Origin: Acidobacteriota bacterium
Lineage (GTDB): Bacteria; Acidobacteriota; Terriglobia; Versatilivoradales; Versatilivoraceae
Length of the DNA stretch: 57,633 bases
Reading direction: 5' to 3'
Assembly (NCBI GenBank): GCA_022826755.1
Contig: JAJDUG010000070.1
Span: forward strand, 1 to 57,633
Below are positions 10,601 through 17,806 of this stretch, in pieces. How positions within the stretch are numbered: the first letter of the stretch is position 1; each line of letters opens with the position of its first letter. Below the pieces are notes generated by a model that saw only the letters and a list, made by a program, of their open reading frames with translations, was not told the origin of the DNA and ran no database searches. The position numbers were made by a program, and so were the translations under genes.

Positions 10601-11098
10601 ACCAGCCAGGAAATCCAGGTCGGCGCCATGATCAGCTCCCTGAGGCTGTTGAGGACACGGAAGGGCGATCGGATGGCTACCCTTTCCCTGGAGGACCTCA
10701 GCGGCTCGGTCGACGCCGTTGTCTTTCCGGATCTATTCAAACGCTGCGAGTCGCTGATGGAATCGGAGGCGGCGGTTCTGGTCCGGGGCATCCTTGAGCT
10801 GGAGGACTCGGGGAACCGCAAGGTGATCGTCAGGGAGATCCAGCCTATCGATGGTTCGCAGGCGGCCCCGCCGGTGACCATTTACGTCAAACTGGAGGCC
10901 ATGGCTCAGGATCTGCCTGTCAAGTTACGGTCAATCATGGACGAAAACCCGGGCGACAGCCGTGTCACCTTTCAACTTGAACACCCTCAATCCTATCTGA
11001 TAACCTTGCAATCAAGGGACTTAGGTCGAGTGAGGGCCGACGGACGGTTCGTCCGGCAGGTAGAGACCCTTTGCGGGGCGGGTTCGGTTCGCCGCTAA
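7625..11098 (+). CDS. dnaE: DNA polymerase III alpha subunit
   Basis: Catalytic subunit of the replicative polymerase, 1157 aa, a standard DnaE1 length. The N-terminal PHP domain starts 'HLHLHTDYSLLDGA'. The palm holds 'GPGRGSAAGSLVSY' and the catalytic aspartates in 'MPDIDIDFC'. 'YRPGPIGGGMIDDFI' and 'GYGFNKAHSAAYA' mark the fingers and tandem HhH region, and an OB-fold follows near residues 1000-1080 ('IQVGAMISSLRLLRTRKGD'). An AGGAG at 7617-7621 lies close to the ATG. accA begins 24 bases after the stop. Confidence 0.97.
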   Translation: MNSEEFVHLHLHTDYSLLDGACSVDTLMQRLSELEMPAAAITDHGNLFGAMSFHKAAHKHGIKPIIGCEVYVARGAAGERTGGEKSNHHLVLLCENATGYRNLVKLVSHGFLQGFYYKPRIDKELLSRHQEGLICLSACLSGEVCSNLAEGHYDQARQVAGEFQDIFGKDRYFIELQDQGLEVEQRIKPELVRLARSLDIPIVATNDCHYVTQQDSLAHEVLLCIQTGKTMSDRNRMRFATDQFYVKSAREMADLFRDHPEAIRQTLAIAERCQFQFEEAGQTFPHFEVPGEKSLDEYFEQVCWEGFEARNRYWKSLQGRGELKLPLEAYEERLKHEIGIIKQMRYPSYFLIVWDFMSYARQQRIPVGPGRGSAAGSLVSYCLKITDIDPLQHGLLFERFLNPERISMPDIDIDFCTNGRQDVIDYVTRKYGRENVCQIITFGTMAAKAAVKDVGRGLDMPYAEVDRIAKLIPSEIGINLTKALAETPSLRAMIAKDERVRDLFGIARRLEGMARHASTHAAGVVISPVPLTEIVPLYKSNKDEITTQYAMDHLEEIGLLKMDFLALTTLTVLDHAVKLIRQTTGEEVNLATLPMNDAKTYEIFSQGLSNGIFQFESGGMKDILRRFKPEKLEDLTALNALYRPGPIGGGMIDDFIKRKHGRKKVAYDLPELREILEETLGVILYQEQVQQIANKLAGYSLAEGDLLRRAMGKKKQEEMEAQREKFIAGARARGFDGRKTARIFDLMVKFAGYGFNKAHSAAYAILAYQTGYLKANYPVCFMSALLTSEINNSDKIVKYINECRDLGIEILPPDINVSDLHFTPSGPEIRFGLAAIKNVGSNAIASILDARGRVSRFGSLFEFCEEIDLRVVNKRVIESLIKAGALDSLGGHRSQLLASLDRAIDSGQRIQRDRESGQRGLFAGFNGAPSSDDGSLQLYRELPDTPEWPQPLILANEKEALGFYITGHPLEKFVEQIERVTSTKVEDINELETSQEIQVGAMISSLRLLRTRKGDRMATLSLEDLSGSVDAVVFPDLFKRCESLMESEAAVLVRGILELEDSGNRKVIVREIQPIDGSQAAPPVTIYVKLEAMAQDLPVKLRSIMDENPGDSRVTFQLEHPQSYLITLQSRDLGRVRADGRFVRQVETLCGAGSVRR

Positions 11099-11122
11099 TT
11101 TCCGGTGGAGCCGGAGTCCACC

Positions 11123-12109
11123 ATGGCCAATGACACCGCAAATCAGCGCCATGAGGTCGAGCGCCTCCAACGGCAGATCCAAGAACTCTCTCGCCGGCCT
11201 CCGTCCGACGACAGCGCCGAAGACCTGGAGGCGCTTCGCCGGCGCCTCCATGGCCTGCGCGGGGAAACCTCGGCAGAACTGACCTCCTGGCATCGCGTCC
11301 AACTCTCCCGCCACCCCCGGCGACCCCACGTCCAGGACTTCATCGAACTCATTTTCAGCGATTTTTCGCCGCTGCACGGGGATCGCCGTTTTGCCGACGA
11401 CCCCGCCATGATTGGCGGCATGGCCCGCTTCCACGGGGAACCCTGCATAGTTCTCGGCACCCAGAAGGGGCGGGATACCGAGCAGAAGCTGTTCCGCAAC
11501 TTCGGAATGCCCAAGCCGGAGGGCTACCGCAAGGCGTTGCGCCTGATGCAACTGGCGGAAAAGTTCGACCGCCCCATTTTCATCTTCATCGACACGGCGG
11601 GAGCCTACCCGGGCATCGGAGCGGAGGAGCGGGGACAGGCCGAAGCCATCGCTCAGAATTTGCGGGAGATGGCCCGTCTGACCGTGCCGGTCCAGGTCAC
11701 CATTACCGGGGAGGGCGGCAGCGGGGGAGCACTGGGAATCGGGATCGGGGACCGCGTCTACATGCTGGAACATGCTTACTACTCGGTGATCTCCCCCGAA
11801 GGGTGCGCCGCCATTCTCTGGAAGGACCAGTCGCGGGTTGAAGAGGCTGCCAATGCATTGAAGATCACCTCGAGCCATCTGCTGCGCCTGGGCATTGTGG
11901 ACGAGGTGATCCCTGAGCCCGAGGGCGGCGCCCACAACGACCCCGAACAGACGGCCGCTTCGGTGGACCGACAGTTGCAAGAGGGCCTGAAGGCGTTGAA
12001 GTCGCTCTCAGCCGAGCAACTGGTGCTTCAGCGAAGCCGCCGCTTCCGCCTGCTGGGAGATGCTTCCCGCCCTTCCGACCCACCGCTTGACTCCGATAGC
12101 CGACCATGA
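11123..12109 (+). CDS. accA: Acetyl-CoA carboxylase carboxyltransferase subunit alpha
   Basis: Transfers the carboxyl group from biotin to acetyl-CoA in fatty-acid synthesis; accD is not in the window. I prefer ATG 11123, preceded by GGAG at 11113-11116, over a GTG at 11105. This gives 328 aa starting MANDTANQRHEVERLQRQI. Family signatures include 'HGDRRFADDPAMIGG', 'FIDTAGAYPGIGAEERGQ' and 'GGSGGALGIGIGDRVYMLE'. The stop overlaps the next small gene by four bases. Confidence 0.96.
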   Translation: MANDTANQRHEVERLQRQIQELSRRPPSDDSAEDLEALRRRLHGLRGETSAELTSWHRVQLSRHPRRPHVQDFIELIFSDFSPLHGDRRFADDPAMIGGMARFHGEPCIVLGTQKGRDTEQKLFRNFGMPKPEGYRKALRLMQLAEKFDRPIFIFIDTAGAYPGIGAEERGQAEAIAQNLREMARLTVPVQVTITGEGGSGGALGIGIGDRVYMLEHAYYSVISPEGCAAILWKDQSRVEEAANALKITSSHLLRLGIVDEVIPEPEGGAHNDPEQTAASVDRQLQEGLKALKSLSAEQLVLQRSRRFRLLGDASRPSDPPLDSDSRP

Positions 12110-12303
12110 AAGCCGGCCTCAAGAAACTGCGCAGCTGCGCCTTTTCCAGGGAGAGAGCTCCCAAGGAGTTTTTCGGCGCCCGTACCCAGTACAACCGCAG
12201 ACGGGTGTGCGACCACCCGGAAATGAAGGCGAACTGGCGCGAAGCAACCTGCGTGGATTGCACCAGCTACCGCAACCGCAATCAGGAAACCGACTCGGCC
12301 TGA
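12106..12303 (+). CDS. Small Cys-rich protein coupled to accA
   Basis: Not recognised. A 65-aa basic protein with Cys at positions 11, 35, 49 and 52 and His 37; 'CVDC' near the C-terminus could be half of a metal site. The ATG overlaps the accA stop (ATGA), arguing for real, coupled translation. It is the last plus-strand gene before a convergent minus-strand gene 14 bases away. It may be a small zinc or Fe-S protein, but this is inference from spacing alone. Confidence 0.7.
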   Translation: MKAGLKKLRSCAFSRERAPKEFFGARTQYNRRRVCDHPEMKANWREATCVDCTSYRNRNQETDSA

Positions 12304-12317
12304 ACGACCGGCGAATG

Positions 12318-15038
12318 TCAGAAGGAGAGGGACTCCTTTGAGATCCTGAACCGGCTGACGAGGTTCTCCGGGCAGCCCAGCACCTCTGCCAGAAAGTCCT
12401 TGACCCTCATCACGGAGCCCGTATCGGGATTGAGTGAGAGTGTAAAGCTCAAGGTGAGCGGCTCTTCGCGAATCACCCTCAGATCGGCTATTCTCTCGAG
12501 CTCGGGAGTATTGCAGTAGAAGGCGTTGCCGCGATCACGATCGGCCAGATGGTTGATCAGGTCGTAGACGCGGCCGGTGAGATCGGCGACCTCGGCTGAA
12601 GCCGGCGAGGCGGCCCCATCGGGCAGCCAGGCCCGGTATCCGGCCTGCAGGGGGCGAGTCATCCGTACCTTTTTGCCGGCCTCCACCGCTTTGACAGTGT
12701 AGACCTGGAGACCTTCAATCAAGCAGTCATTGAGTTGATCCACCAGGGAATCGGACAACTCCCCGAAGGCTTCGAACTGGAGATACTCCGACCGGCTGGA
12801 CATCCCGAGAGGAATGGCGGGCGAGGCTTTGAATTTCGGCCGGGGGTTGAACCCTTCAGTGAACTTCAAGCGCACGTCGCAGCGAATCAAGGCACGCTCC
12901 AGCAACTTGAGGACGTTGAGATGCGACAGCAACCTTGCCGGGCCATCCTTCCCATAGTGGACCAGGTAGGACCGCGAGGGCAGGGTTTCCGCGGACGGAG
13001 CCAGCGCCGCCACTCCTGATGGCGGGTCTTCCTCGCCGGCCTTGAAGGCTCTTGCCTCCGGCGGAAGAGTGATCCGGACCAGCGGTCCCTGGTCCTGGAC
13101 ATCCTGATCCGGGGCCGGCTCCGAGCTTGCAGGGTTTCCCGCGGGCCCGCTGATCCCATCTGCCCGGGGCCAGTGAACCTCGACCGGCTTCTCCTCTTCC
13201 ACGGGGATGCCGGCCAGCTTGATATCCTGGTAGTTTCCCGGAATGCCGCATCCCCGGCAATCTCCCCACTTGCAGTCATAGGTCTGGATCTTGCGATAGG
13301 ACCGCTCCCGCTCCGTCAGCAGGAACCGCTTGGAGACTCCAATATCGATGAAATCCCAGGGCAGGACTTCATTCAAGGGGACATCGCGGTTGTAGAAGTG
13401 AGGGTCGACGCCGCTTTCCTCGAAAGCTCTCATCCAGAGCCGGTAGTTGAAGGTTTCGTCCCAGCCGTCGAAACGGCAACCCAGCCGGTAGGCCTGTATC
13501 AGGGCTTTTCCCACCTTGCGGTCGCCCCGGGAAAGGACCCCCTCGATGAAACACTCGGCCGGGTCATGCCATTTGAGTCGGGCGAAAGGAAACCGCACCT
13601 TGGCTTTCAAGTAATCCAGGCGCTGGGTGGTCACCTTCAGGTCTTCAAAGCGATCCCATTGAAATGGCGTGAAAGCCTTGGGAACAAAGGTGCCGATGCT
13701 GGCATTCACCTTGCGCGGCCCTTTGAACCGCTTTCCGATCCCGCCGATCTGGCGAATCAGATCCACCGTCTCTCGGATATCGGCGTCGGTTTCGCTGGGC
13801 AAGCCGATCATGAAGTAGAGCTTGATCAGGTTCCAACCTTGCCTGTAGGCCGTCTCGATGGCCTGGAACAGCTCCTCGTTGCTGATGTTCTTGTTAACGA
13901 ACTGTCGCAGGCGAACACTCCCGGCTTCGGGGGCAAAGGTAAACCCGTTCTTTCTGACTTCTCCGACGTTCTCGGCCAGCGAGACGGAAAAGGCGTCGGC
14001 TCTCAGGGAGGGAAGCGAAATGGAGACCTTGTCCCGGGAGAACGAACGGGACATCTCCCGTGTCAGGCACTCGACCTGGCTATAGTCGGCCGTCGAAAGC
14101 GAGAGCAATCCAACCTCGCGGTTCCCGGTGTTCTTCAGCATTTCCGAAGTCAGCCGCATGACGTCGTTGACTTCCAGTTCCCGAGTGGGGCGGTACCAGT
14201 AGCCCGCCTGGCAAAAGCGGCACCCTTGGGTACACCCCCTCATGACCTCAACGCTCACGCGATCCTGGACGGCGTCAATAACCGGCACCACCGGCCTGGT
14301 CGGGTAGAAGTCGGGTGACAATGCCTCCACCCAGCGTCTCTTCACCAGCGTGCGGGGTTTTGCCGGGTTCGACTCCACCGTCCAGGGGATTTCGGGTTGG
14401 TGCACCTGGGGCACATAGACGCCTCGCAGGGTCGCCAGTTGCTCCAGGATCTGCCAGCGTCGCAGCCCGTTCCCCTTGGCCTCCCGGCAGAGATCCACCA
14501 ACTCGAGGACAACTTCCTCCCCGTCCCCGATGACGAAGAAATCCACCAGGTCCGCCAGAGGCTCGGGATTGGCGGTACAGGGACCGCCGGCGCAGATCAG
14601 CGGGTCGCCTTCGCCTCTGTCTTCCGAACGCAGGGGCACTCCGGCGAGATCCAGCATGTAGGGAACGTTGATGTAGGTCAGCTCGGACTGGAGAGAAAAC
14701 CCCACCAGGTCGAACCTGTCGATCGGCGTCTTGGTTTCGAGACTCAACAACGGCAAACCCGCGGCCTGCATCAGGTCGGCCATATCGACCCAAGGCGCAA
14801 AGACCCGCTCGGCGTAGACGTCCTCGATGCCGTTCAGCAGGTGGTAAAGCATCCGCAAGCCGTTGTGAGACATTCCGATTTCATACACGTCCGGAAAGGC
14901 AAGGGCGAAACGGACCTGAACCGTCTCCGGATCCTTGCGAACCATGTTGGGCTCACCACCGATATAACGGCCCGGCTTGGAGGCTCGCTCCAGGATGGAG
15001 AAGTACTGCTCCTCGAAGGTAGCCGATGCGATTGCCAT
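12318..15038 (-). CDS. TIGR03960-type radical SAM protein fused to a DUF2344 (TIGR03936) domain
   Basis: A 906-aa fusion. The N-terminal part resembles a B12-binding-like domain ('FALAFPDVYEIGMSHNG'). The radical SAM core has the CxxxCxxC cluster motif at Cys 269, 273 and 276 ('GCTQGCRFC'). 'CKWGDCRGCGIPGNY' offers extra cysteines near residues 590-605. The C-terminal DUF2344 domain (about 690-890) starts 'YLVHYGKDGPARLLSHLN' and contains 'FTEGFNPRPKFKASPAIPLG'. In many bacteria the two halves are separate or fused genes near ribosome-related loci; the reaction is not established to my knowledge. A TATAAT on the minus strand at 15077-15082 is a plausible promoter. Confidence 0.9.
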   Translation of the reverse strand: MAIASATFEEQYFSILERASKPGRYIGGEPNMVRKDPETVQVRFALAFPDVYEIGMSHNGLRMLYHLLNGIEDVYAERVFAPWVDMADLMQAAGLPLLSLETKTPIDRFDLVGFSLQSELTYINVPYMLDLAGVPLRSEDRGEGDPLICAGGPCTANPEPLADLVDFFVIGDGEEVVLELVDLCREAKGNGLRRWQILEQLATLRGVYVPQVHQPEIPWTVESNPAKPRTLVKRRWVEALSPDFYPTRPVVPVIDAVQDRVSVEVMRGCTQGCRFCQAGYWYRPTRELEVNDVMRLTSEMLKNTGNREVGLLSLSTADYSQVECLTREMSRSFSRDKVSISLPSLRADAFSVSLAENVGEVRKNGFTFAPEAGSVRLRQFVNKNISNEELFQAIETAYRQGWNLIKLYFMIGLPSETDADIRETVDLIRQIGGIGKRFKGPRKVNASIGTFVPKAFTPFQWDRFEDLKVTTQRLDYLKAKVRFPFARLKWHDPAECFIEGVLSRGDRKVGKALIQAYRLGCRFDGWDETFNYRLWMRAFEESGVDPHFYNRDVPLNEVLPWDFIDIGVSKRFLLTERERSYRKIQTYDCKWGDCRGCGIPGNYQDIKLAGIPVEEEKPVEVHWPRADGISGPAGNPASSEPAPDQDVQDQGPLVRITLPPEARAFKAGEEDPPSGVAALAPSAETLPSRSYLVHYGKDGPARLLSHLNVLKLLERALIRCDVRLKFTEGFNPRPKFKASPAIPLGMSSRSEYLQFEAFGELSDSLVDQLNDCLIEGLQVYTVKAVEAGKKVRMTRPLQAGYRAWLPDGAASPASAEVADLTGRVYDLINHLADRDRGNAFYCNTPELERIADLRVIREEPLTLSFTLSLNPDTGSVMRVKDFLAEVLGCPENLVSRFRISKESLSF

Positions 15039-15076
15039 GGCAACTCCCTCGTCACAAACAGGACGGTCTCTGCGCC

Positions 15077-15082
15077 ATTATA
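15077..15082 (-). promoter_or_regulatory. -10 box for the radical SAM gene
   Basis: A perfect TATAAT on the minus strand about 40 bases before the ATG at 15038. No clear -35 is seen at 16-18 bases upstream. Confidence 0.4.
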
Positions 15083-15104
15083 CGCCAAACCCGTGGGCAT
15101 GCCC

Positions 15105-15170
15105 GAAACAACGACAATAACAGAGTTATCCACGAAGGCACACGAAGGACGACGAAGGCACACGAAGGCG
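15105..15170. repeat. CACGAAGG-type intergenic repeat, copy A
   Basis: Contains 'GAGTTATCCACGAAGGCACA' followed by a second CGAAGGCACACGAAGG unit. It aligns over about 45 bases with copy B near 17190-17250, including an upstream GAAACAAC string. It lies in the divergent spacer between the radical SAM gene and the Tat-exported oxidoreductase gene. Confidence 0.65.
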
Positions 15171-15313
15171 CTGAGGTTGACCGCGAAGGGGCAGCAAGGA
15201 TACGGGGGGCACGACCCTTCCCGGCAGCAAATCCAGCACCTTGACGAGTGTTGCCAAAGGCTCGGCCAATAGAACCAATGAGAATATCTCATCTCCGCAG
15301 TGCCCGGCAAAAT

Positions 15314-15322
15314 TGCTACAAT
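15314..15322 (+). promoter_or_regulatory. Extended -10 (TGCTACAAT) for the Gfo/Idh/MocA gene
   Basis: TGCTACAAT lies 32 bases before the ATG. An extended TG motif would compensate for the missing -35. The GCTACAAT core also occurs upstream of the genes at 20410 and 49548. Confidence 0.4.
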
Positions 15323-15354
15323 GCCTCCGCCCCATCATTTCTGGAGAATGCCTC

Positions 15355-16647
15355 ATGAAAGCCATCAATCGGCGCACCTTTCTGATGACGTCTCTGGCGG
15401 CGGCCGGTTCCGGGCTGGCCCGGGCTTCCGGACCCCCGGGAGCCAACAGCCGGATTCGGGTTGCGGTGGTGGGCTTGCGCGGTCGCGGCGCGGGCCACAT
15501 TCGGGATTTCGCCCAGCTCAGGCACCACAACCTGGAGGTGGCGGCCCTGTGCGACGTGGACGAAGCCATCCTGAACCGGCGAGTGGCCGAAGCGGAGAAG
15601 CTGACCGGCAAAAAACCGCAATCCTTCGTAGACGTGCGTCGACTCCTGGAAGAGAAAGAGATCGACGTGGTTTCGTTTGCAACTCCCAACCACTGGCACG
15701 CCCTGAATACCATCTGGGCCTGCCAGGCGGGCAAGGATGTCTATGTGGAAAAGCCCAGTTCTCACGGCATCTGGGAGGGACGAAAGATGGTGGAGGCGGC
15801 TCGCAAGTACGGCCGCATCGTCCAGGTCGGCTTTCAGAACCGCAGCAGCCCGGCGCTCCAGGAAGCCATGGAGAAAATTCGCCAGGGCCTGATCGGGGAG
15901 GTCTACATGGCCCGCGGGCTCTGCTTCAAGTGGCGAAAGAGCATTGGGAGGGCCAAAGTGGAGCCCGTTCCGCCAGGGGTCCATTACGACTTATGGATGG
16001 GGCCGGCCCCAAGTCGTCCCTTCACGCGAAACCGCTTCCACTACGAGTGGCACTGGCAGTGGGACTACGGCAACGGCGACATTGGCAATCAGGGCCCCCA
16101 CCAAATGGACCTGGCCCGCTGGGGTCTGGGCGTGGGGCTTCCCCGAAAGGTGCAGTGCATGGGAGGACATTTCCTGTTTGACGATGACCAGGAGACTCCC
16201 AACGTCCAGACGGCCAGCTTCGAATATCCCGACCAGAAGAAGCTGCTGACCTTCGAGGTTCGACACTGGATCACCAATTCGGAAGGCGACAGCCAGGTCG
16301 GGGCCTTTATCTACGGCTCCGAGGGGTACGTGGAAATTTCCAAATATTTTGCCTACAAGACCTTCCTGGGGAGAAAGTGCGAGCCCGGTCCGGCCCGCGA
16401 GGAGGATGGCAACCACTATGCGAATTTCATTGAAGCGGTGAGGTCCCGCAAGCCCCAACACCTGAACTCCGAGATCGAGGAGGGGCATATCTCGTCTTCA
16501 TTGGCGCACTTGGCCAACATCGCCTATCGCACCGGGCGTACCTTGACCTTCGATCCCCGACAGGAGCGATTTTCCGACGACCGGGAAGCCAATCAGTACC
16601 TGAAACGCTCCTATCGTCCGCCGTACGTCGTCCCTGACAAGGTCTGA
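15355..16647 (+). CDS. Tat-exported Gfo/Idh/MocA family oxidoreductase
   Basis: NAD(P)-dependent sugar or cyclitol dehydrogenase family, 430 aa from ATG 15355 (GGAG at 15343-15346). The N-terminus 'INRRTFLMTSLAAAGSG' is a twin-arginine signal. The Rossmann motif 'VAVVGLRGRGAGHI' follows, then 'CDVDEAILNRR', 'ATPNHWHALNTIWACQAGKDVYVEKPSSH' split over residues 105-135 with the EKP signature, and 'GYVEISKYFAYKTFLG'. Such exported forms are frequent in Acidobacteriota and Planctomycetota and may act on periplasmic glycans; the substrate is unknown. It is flanked by minus-strand genes and so is probably monocistronic. Confidence 0.92.
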   Translation: MKAINRRTFLMTSLAAAGSGLARASGPPGANSRIRVAVVGLRGRGAGHIRDFAQLRHHNLEVAALCDVDEAILNRRVAEAEKLTGKKPQSFVDVRRLLEEKEIDVVSFATPNHWHALNTIWACQAGKDVYVEKPSSHGIWEGRKMVEAARKYGRIVQVGFQNRSSPALQEAMEKIRQGLIGEVYMARGLCFKWRKSIGRAKVEPVPPGVHYDLWMGPAPSRPFTRNRFHYEWHWQWDYGNGDIGNQGPHQMDLARWGLGVGLPRKVQCMGGHFLFDDDQETPNVQTASFEYPDQKKLLTFEVRHWITNSEGDSQVGAFIYGSEGYVEISKYFAYKTFLGRKCEPGPAREEDGNHYANFIEAVRSRKPQHLNSEIEEGHISSSLAHLANIAYRTGRTLTFDPRQERFSDDREANQYLKRSYRPPYVVPDKV

Positions 16648-16682
16648 ATACGGGCTGCCTAGCCGCCGCAGCGGACCGTATT
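16647..16682. terminator. Hairpin across convergent stops, possible bidirectional terminator
   Basis: AATACGG (16647-16653) pairs with CCGTATT (16676-16682) and GCTGC (16654-16658) pairs with GCAGC (16668-16672), with a three-base bulge. The hairpin straddles the stop of the plus-strand oxidoreductase gene and the end of the minus-strand mogA-like gene. There is no T tract. Confidence 0.4.
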
Positions 16683-17162
16683 CCCGGAGATGACCTCCAG
16701 CGCGTGGGGCAGCACGGCCTGCAAGGCGTCGAGGGACTCCCGCACCCCCTTGACGCTGCCGGGCAGATTGATGATGAGGGTCCTGCCTCGCACACCCACC
16801 AGGGCGCGAGAGAGAGCCGCCCTGGGAGTCTTTCTGATCCCCTCCGACCGCATCAACTGGGCCAGCCCGGGGACTTCCCTCTCGATGACGCAGGCCGTGG
16901 CCTCCGGAGTGACGTCTCTGGGGGCCAGGCCGGTTCCACCGGTGGTCACCACCAGTTCGGCCTTTTGGACCTCGCAGCCCTGCAACAGGCACTCCCTGAT
17001 GCTCTCCAGCTCGTCCGGGACCACGGCGCCATCCAGTACCTCACACCCCAGCGCCTGCAGGGCTTCGCAGGCAGCCGGACCCGAAAGATCCTCACGCTCC
17101 CCGCGCGATGCGGAGTCGCTGACCGTCACTACCAATGCCCGCGGTTTGGCTAGTGGTTCCAT
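16659..17162 (-). CDS. MogA/MoaB family molybdopterin adenylyltransferase-like protein
   Basis: A 167-aa MoCF-fold protein of molybdenum-cofactor synthesis. It begins near 'ALVVTVSDSASRGEREDLSG' and has the glycine-rich 'LVVTTGGTGLAPRDVTPEA' substrate loop and 'LIINLPGSVKGVRESLDAL', all typical of MogA/MoaB. It could adenylylate molybdopterin (MogA) or be an inactive MoaB; no other Moco gene is nearby to decide. The end lies 11 bases from the convergent oxidoreductase gene. Confidence 0.9.
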   Translation of the reverse strand: MEPLAKPRALVVTVSDSASRGEREDLSGPAACEALQALGCEVLDGAVVPDELESIRECLLQGCEVQKAELVVTTGGTGLAPRDVTPEATACVIEREVPGLAQLMRSEGIRKTPRAALSRALVGVRGRTLIINLPGSVKGVRESLDALQAVLPHALEVISGNTVRCGG

Positions 17163-17189
17163 TTGCGAGTTTCCCTCCTCAAACTGGCC

Positions 17190-17262
17190 TGAAACAACCG
17201 AAAAAAAGAGTTATCCACGAAGACACACGAAGAACGACGAAGGGCCACTAAGAAAGACCATG
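17190..17262. repeat. CACGAAG-type intergenic repeat, copy B
   Basis: Contains 'GAGTTATCCACGAAGACACA', 'CGAAGAACGACGAAGG' and 'ACTAAGAAAGACCATG'. The first two parts match copy A at 15105-15170, and the last matches 'ACTAAGAAAGACAATG' at 211-226. It lies between the mogA-like gene and leuD. Confidence 0.6.
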
Positions 17263-17264
17263 TC

Positions 17265-17284
17265 TGAAAACCTGGTTTGCCAGG
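17265..17284 (-). terminator. Putative intrinsic terminator of leuCD
   Basis: On the minus strand CCTGG-CAAA-CCAGG is followed by TTTTC, starting about ten bases after the leuD stop. The stem is short (5 bp), so strength is uncertain. Confidence 0.45.
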
Positions 17285-17294
17285 GCGGTCGGGG

Positions 17295-17789
17295 TCAAAA
17301 CTTCTCCAGGTCGGCGAGAGCGGAGAGGCCGTTCTTCTTGAGAAAGTTGATGATGCCTCCCTCCTGGTGGAGCCGGAGCATCATGCCGGGGATTTCAATG
17401 GGGATGGTCCGATCCCTGGTGGCGTTACGAAGCACCTGCGCCTGAATGTTCAATTCCAGCCGGTCGCTTTCCTCGATGGAGTCGGTATCGGCAATGACAC
17501 ACAGAAGCCCCAGGTTGATGGCGTTGCGAAAGAAGATCCGGGCGAAGGACTTGGCGATGACGGCTCGCAGGTGGGAGTGCTTGAGCGCCACCGCCGCCGT
17601 CTCTCGCGAGCTGCCGCAACCGAAGTTGTGACCGGCCACCACGAAGTCGCCGGGTTGAACTTGCTGTCGGAATTCCGGACGATACTCGATAAAGCAGGCC
17701 TTGGCCAACTCCTTGGGGTCGGTGGTGATGTTGTAACGTCCGGGAGTGATCAGGTCCGTATTGATGTTGTCGCCGAACTTCCAGTTCAT
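17295..17789 (-). CDS. leuD: 3-isopropylmalate dehydratase small subunit
   Basis: Swivel-domain partner of LeuC in leucine synthesis, 164 aa from ATG 17789. The frame is open further upstream, but that part overlaps leuC and lacks homology. 'GDNINTDLITPGRY' and 'FVVAGHNFGCGSSRE' are family signatures, the latter forming the substrate loop. The gene follows leuC by 17 bases. The short length suits the archaeal-like two-subunit aconitase type, so homoaconitase or a methylated relative is an alternative substrate class. Confidence 0.93.
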   Translation of the reverse strand: MNWKFGDNINTDLITPGRYNITTDPKELAKACFIEYRPEFRQQVQPGDFVVAGHNFGCGSSRETAAVALKHSHLRAVIAKSFARIFFRNAINLGLLCVIADTDSIEESDRLELNIQAQVLRNATRDRTIPIEIPGMMLRLHQEGGIINFLKKNGLSALADLEKF

Positions 17790-17806
17790 CGGATCGGAAA
17801 CCTCGT

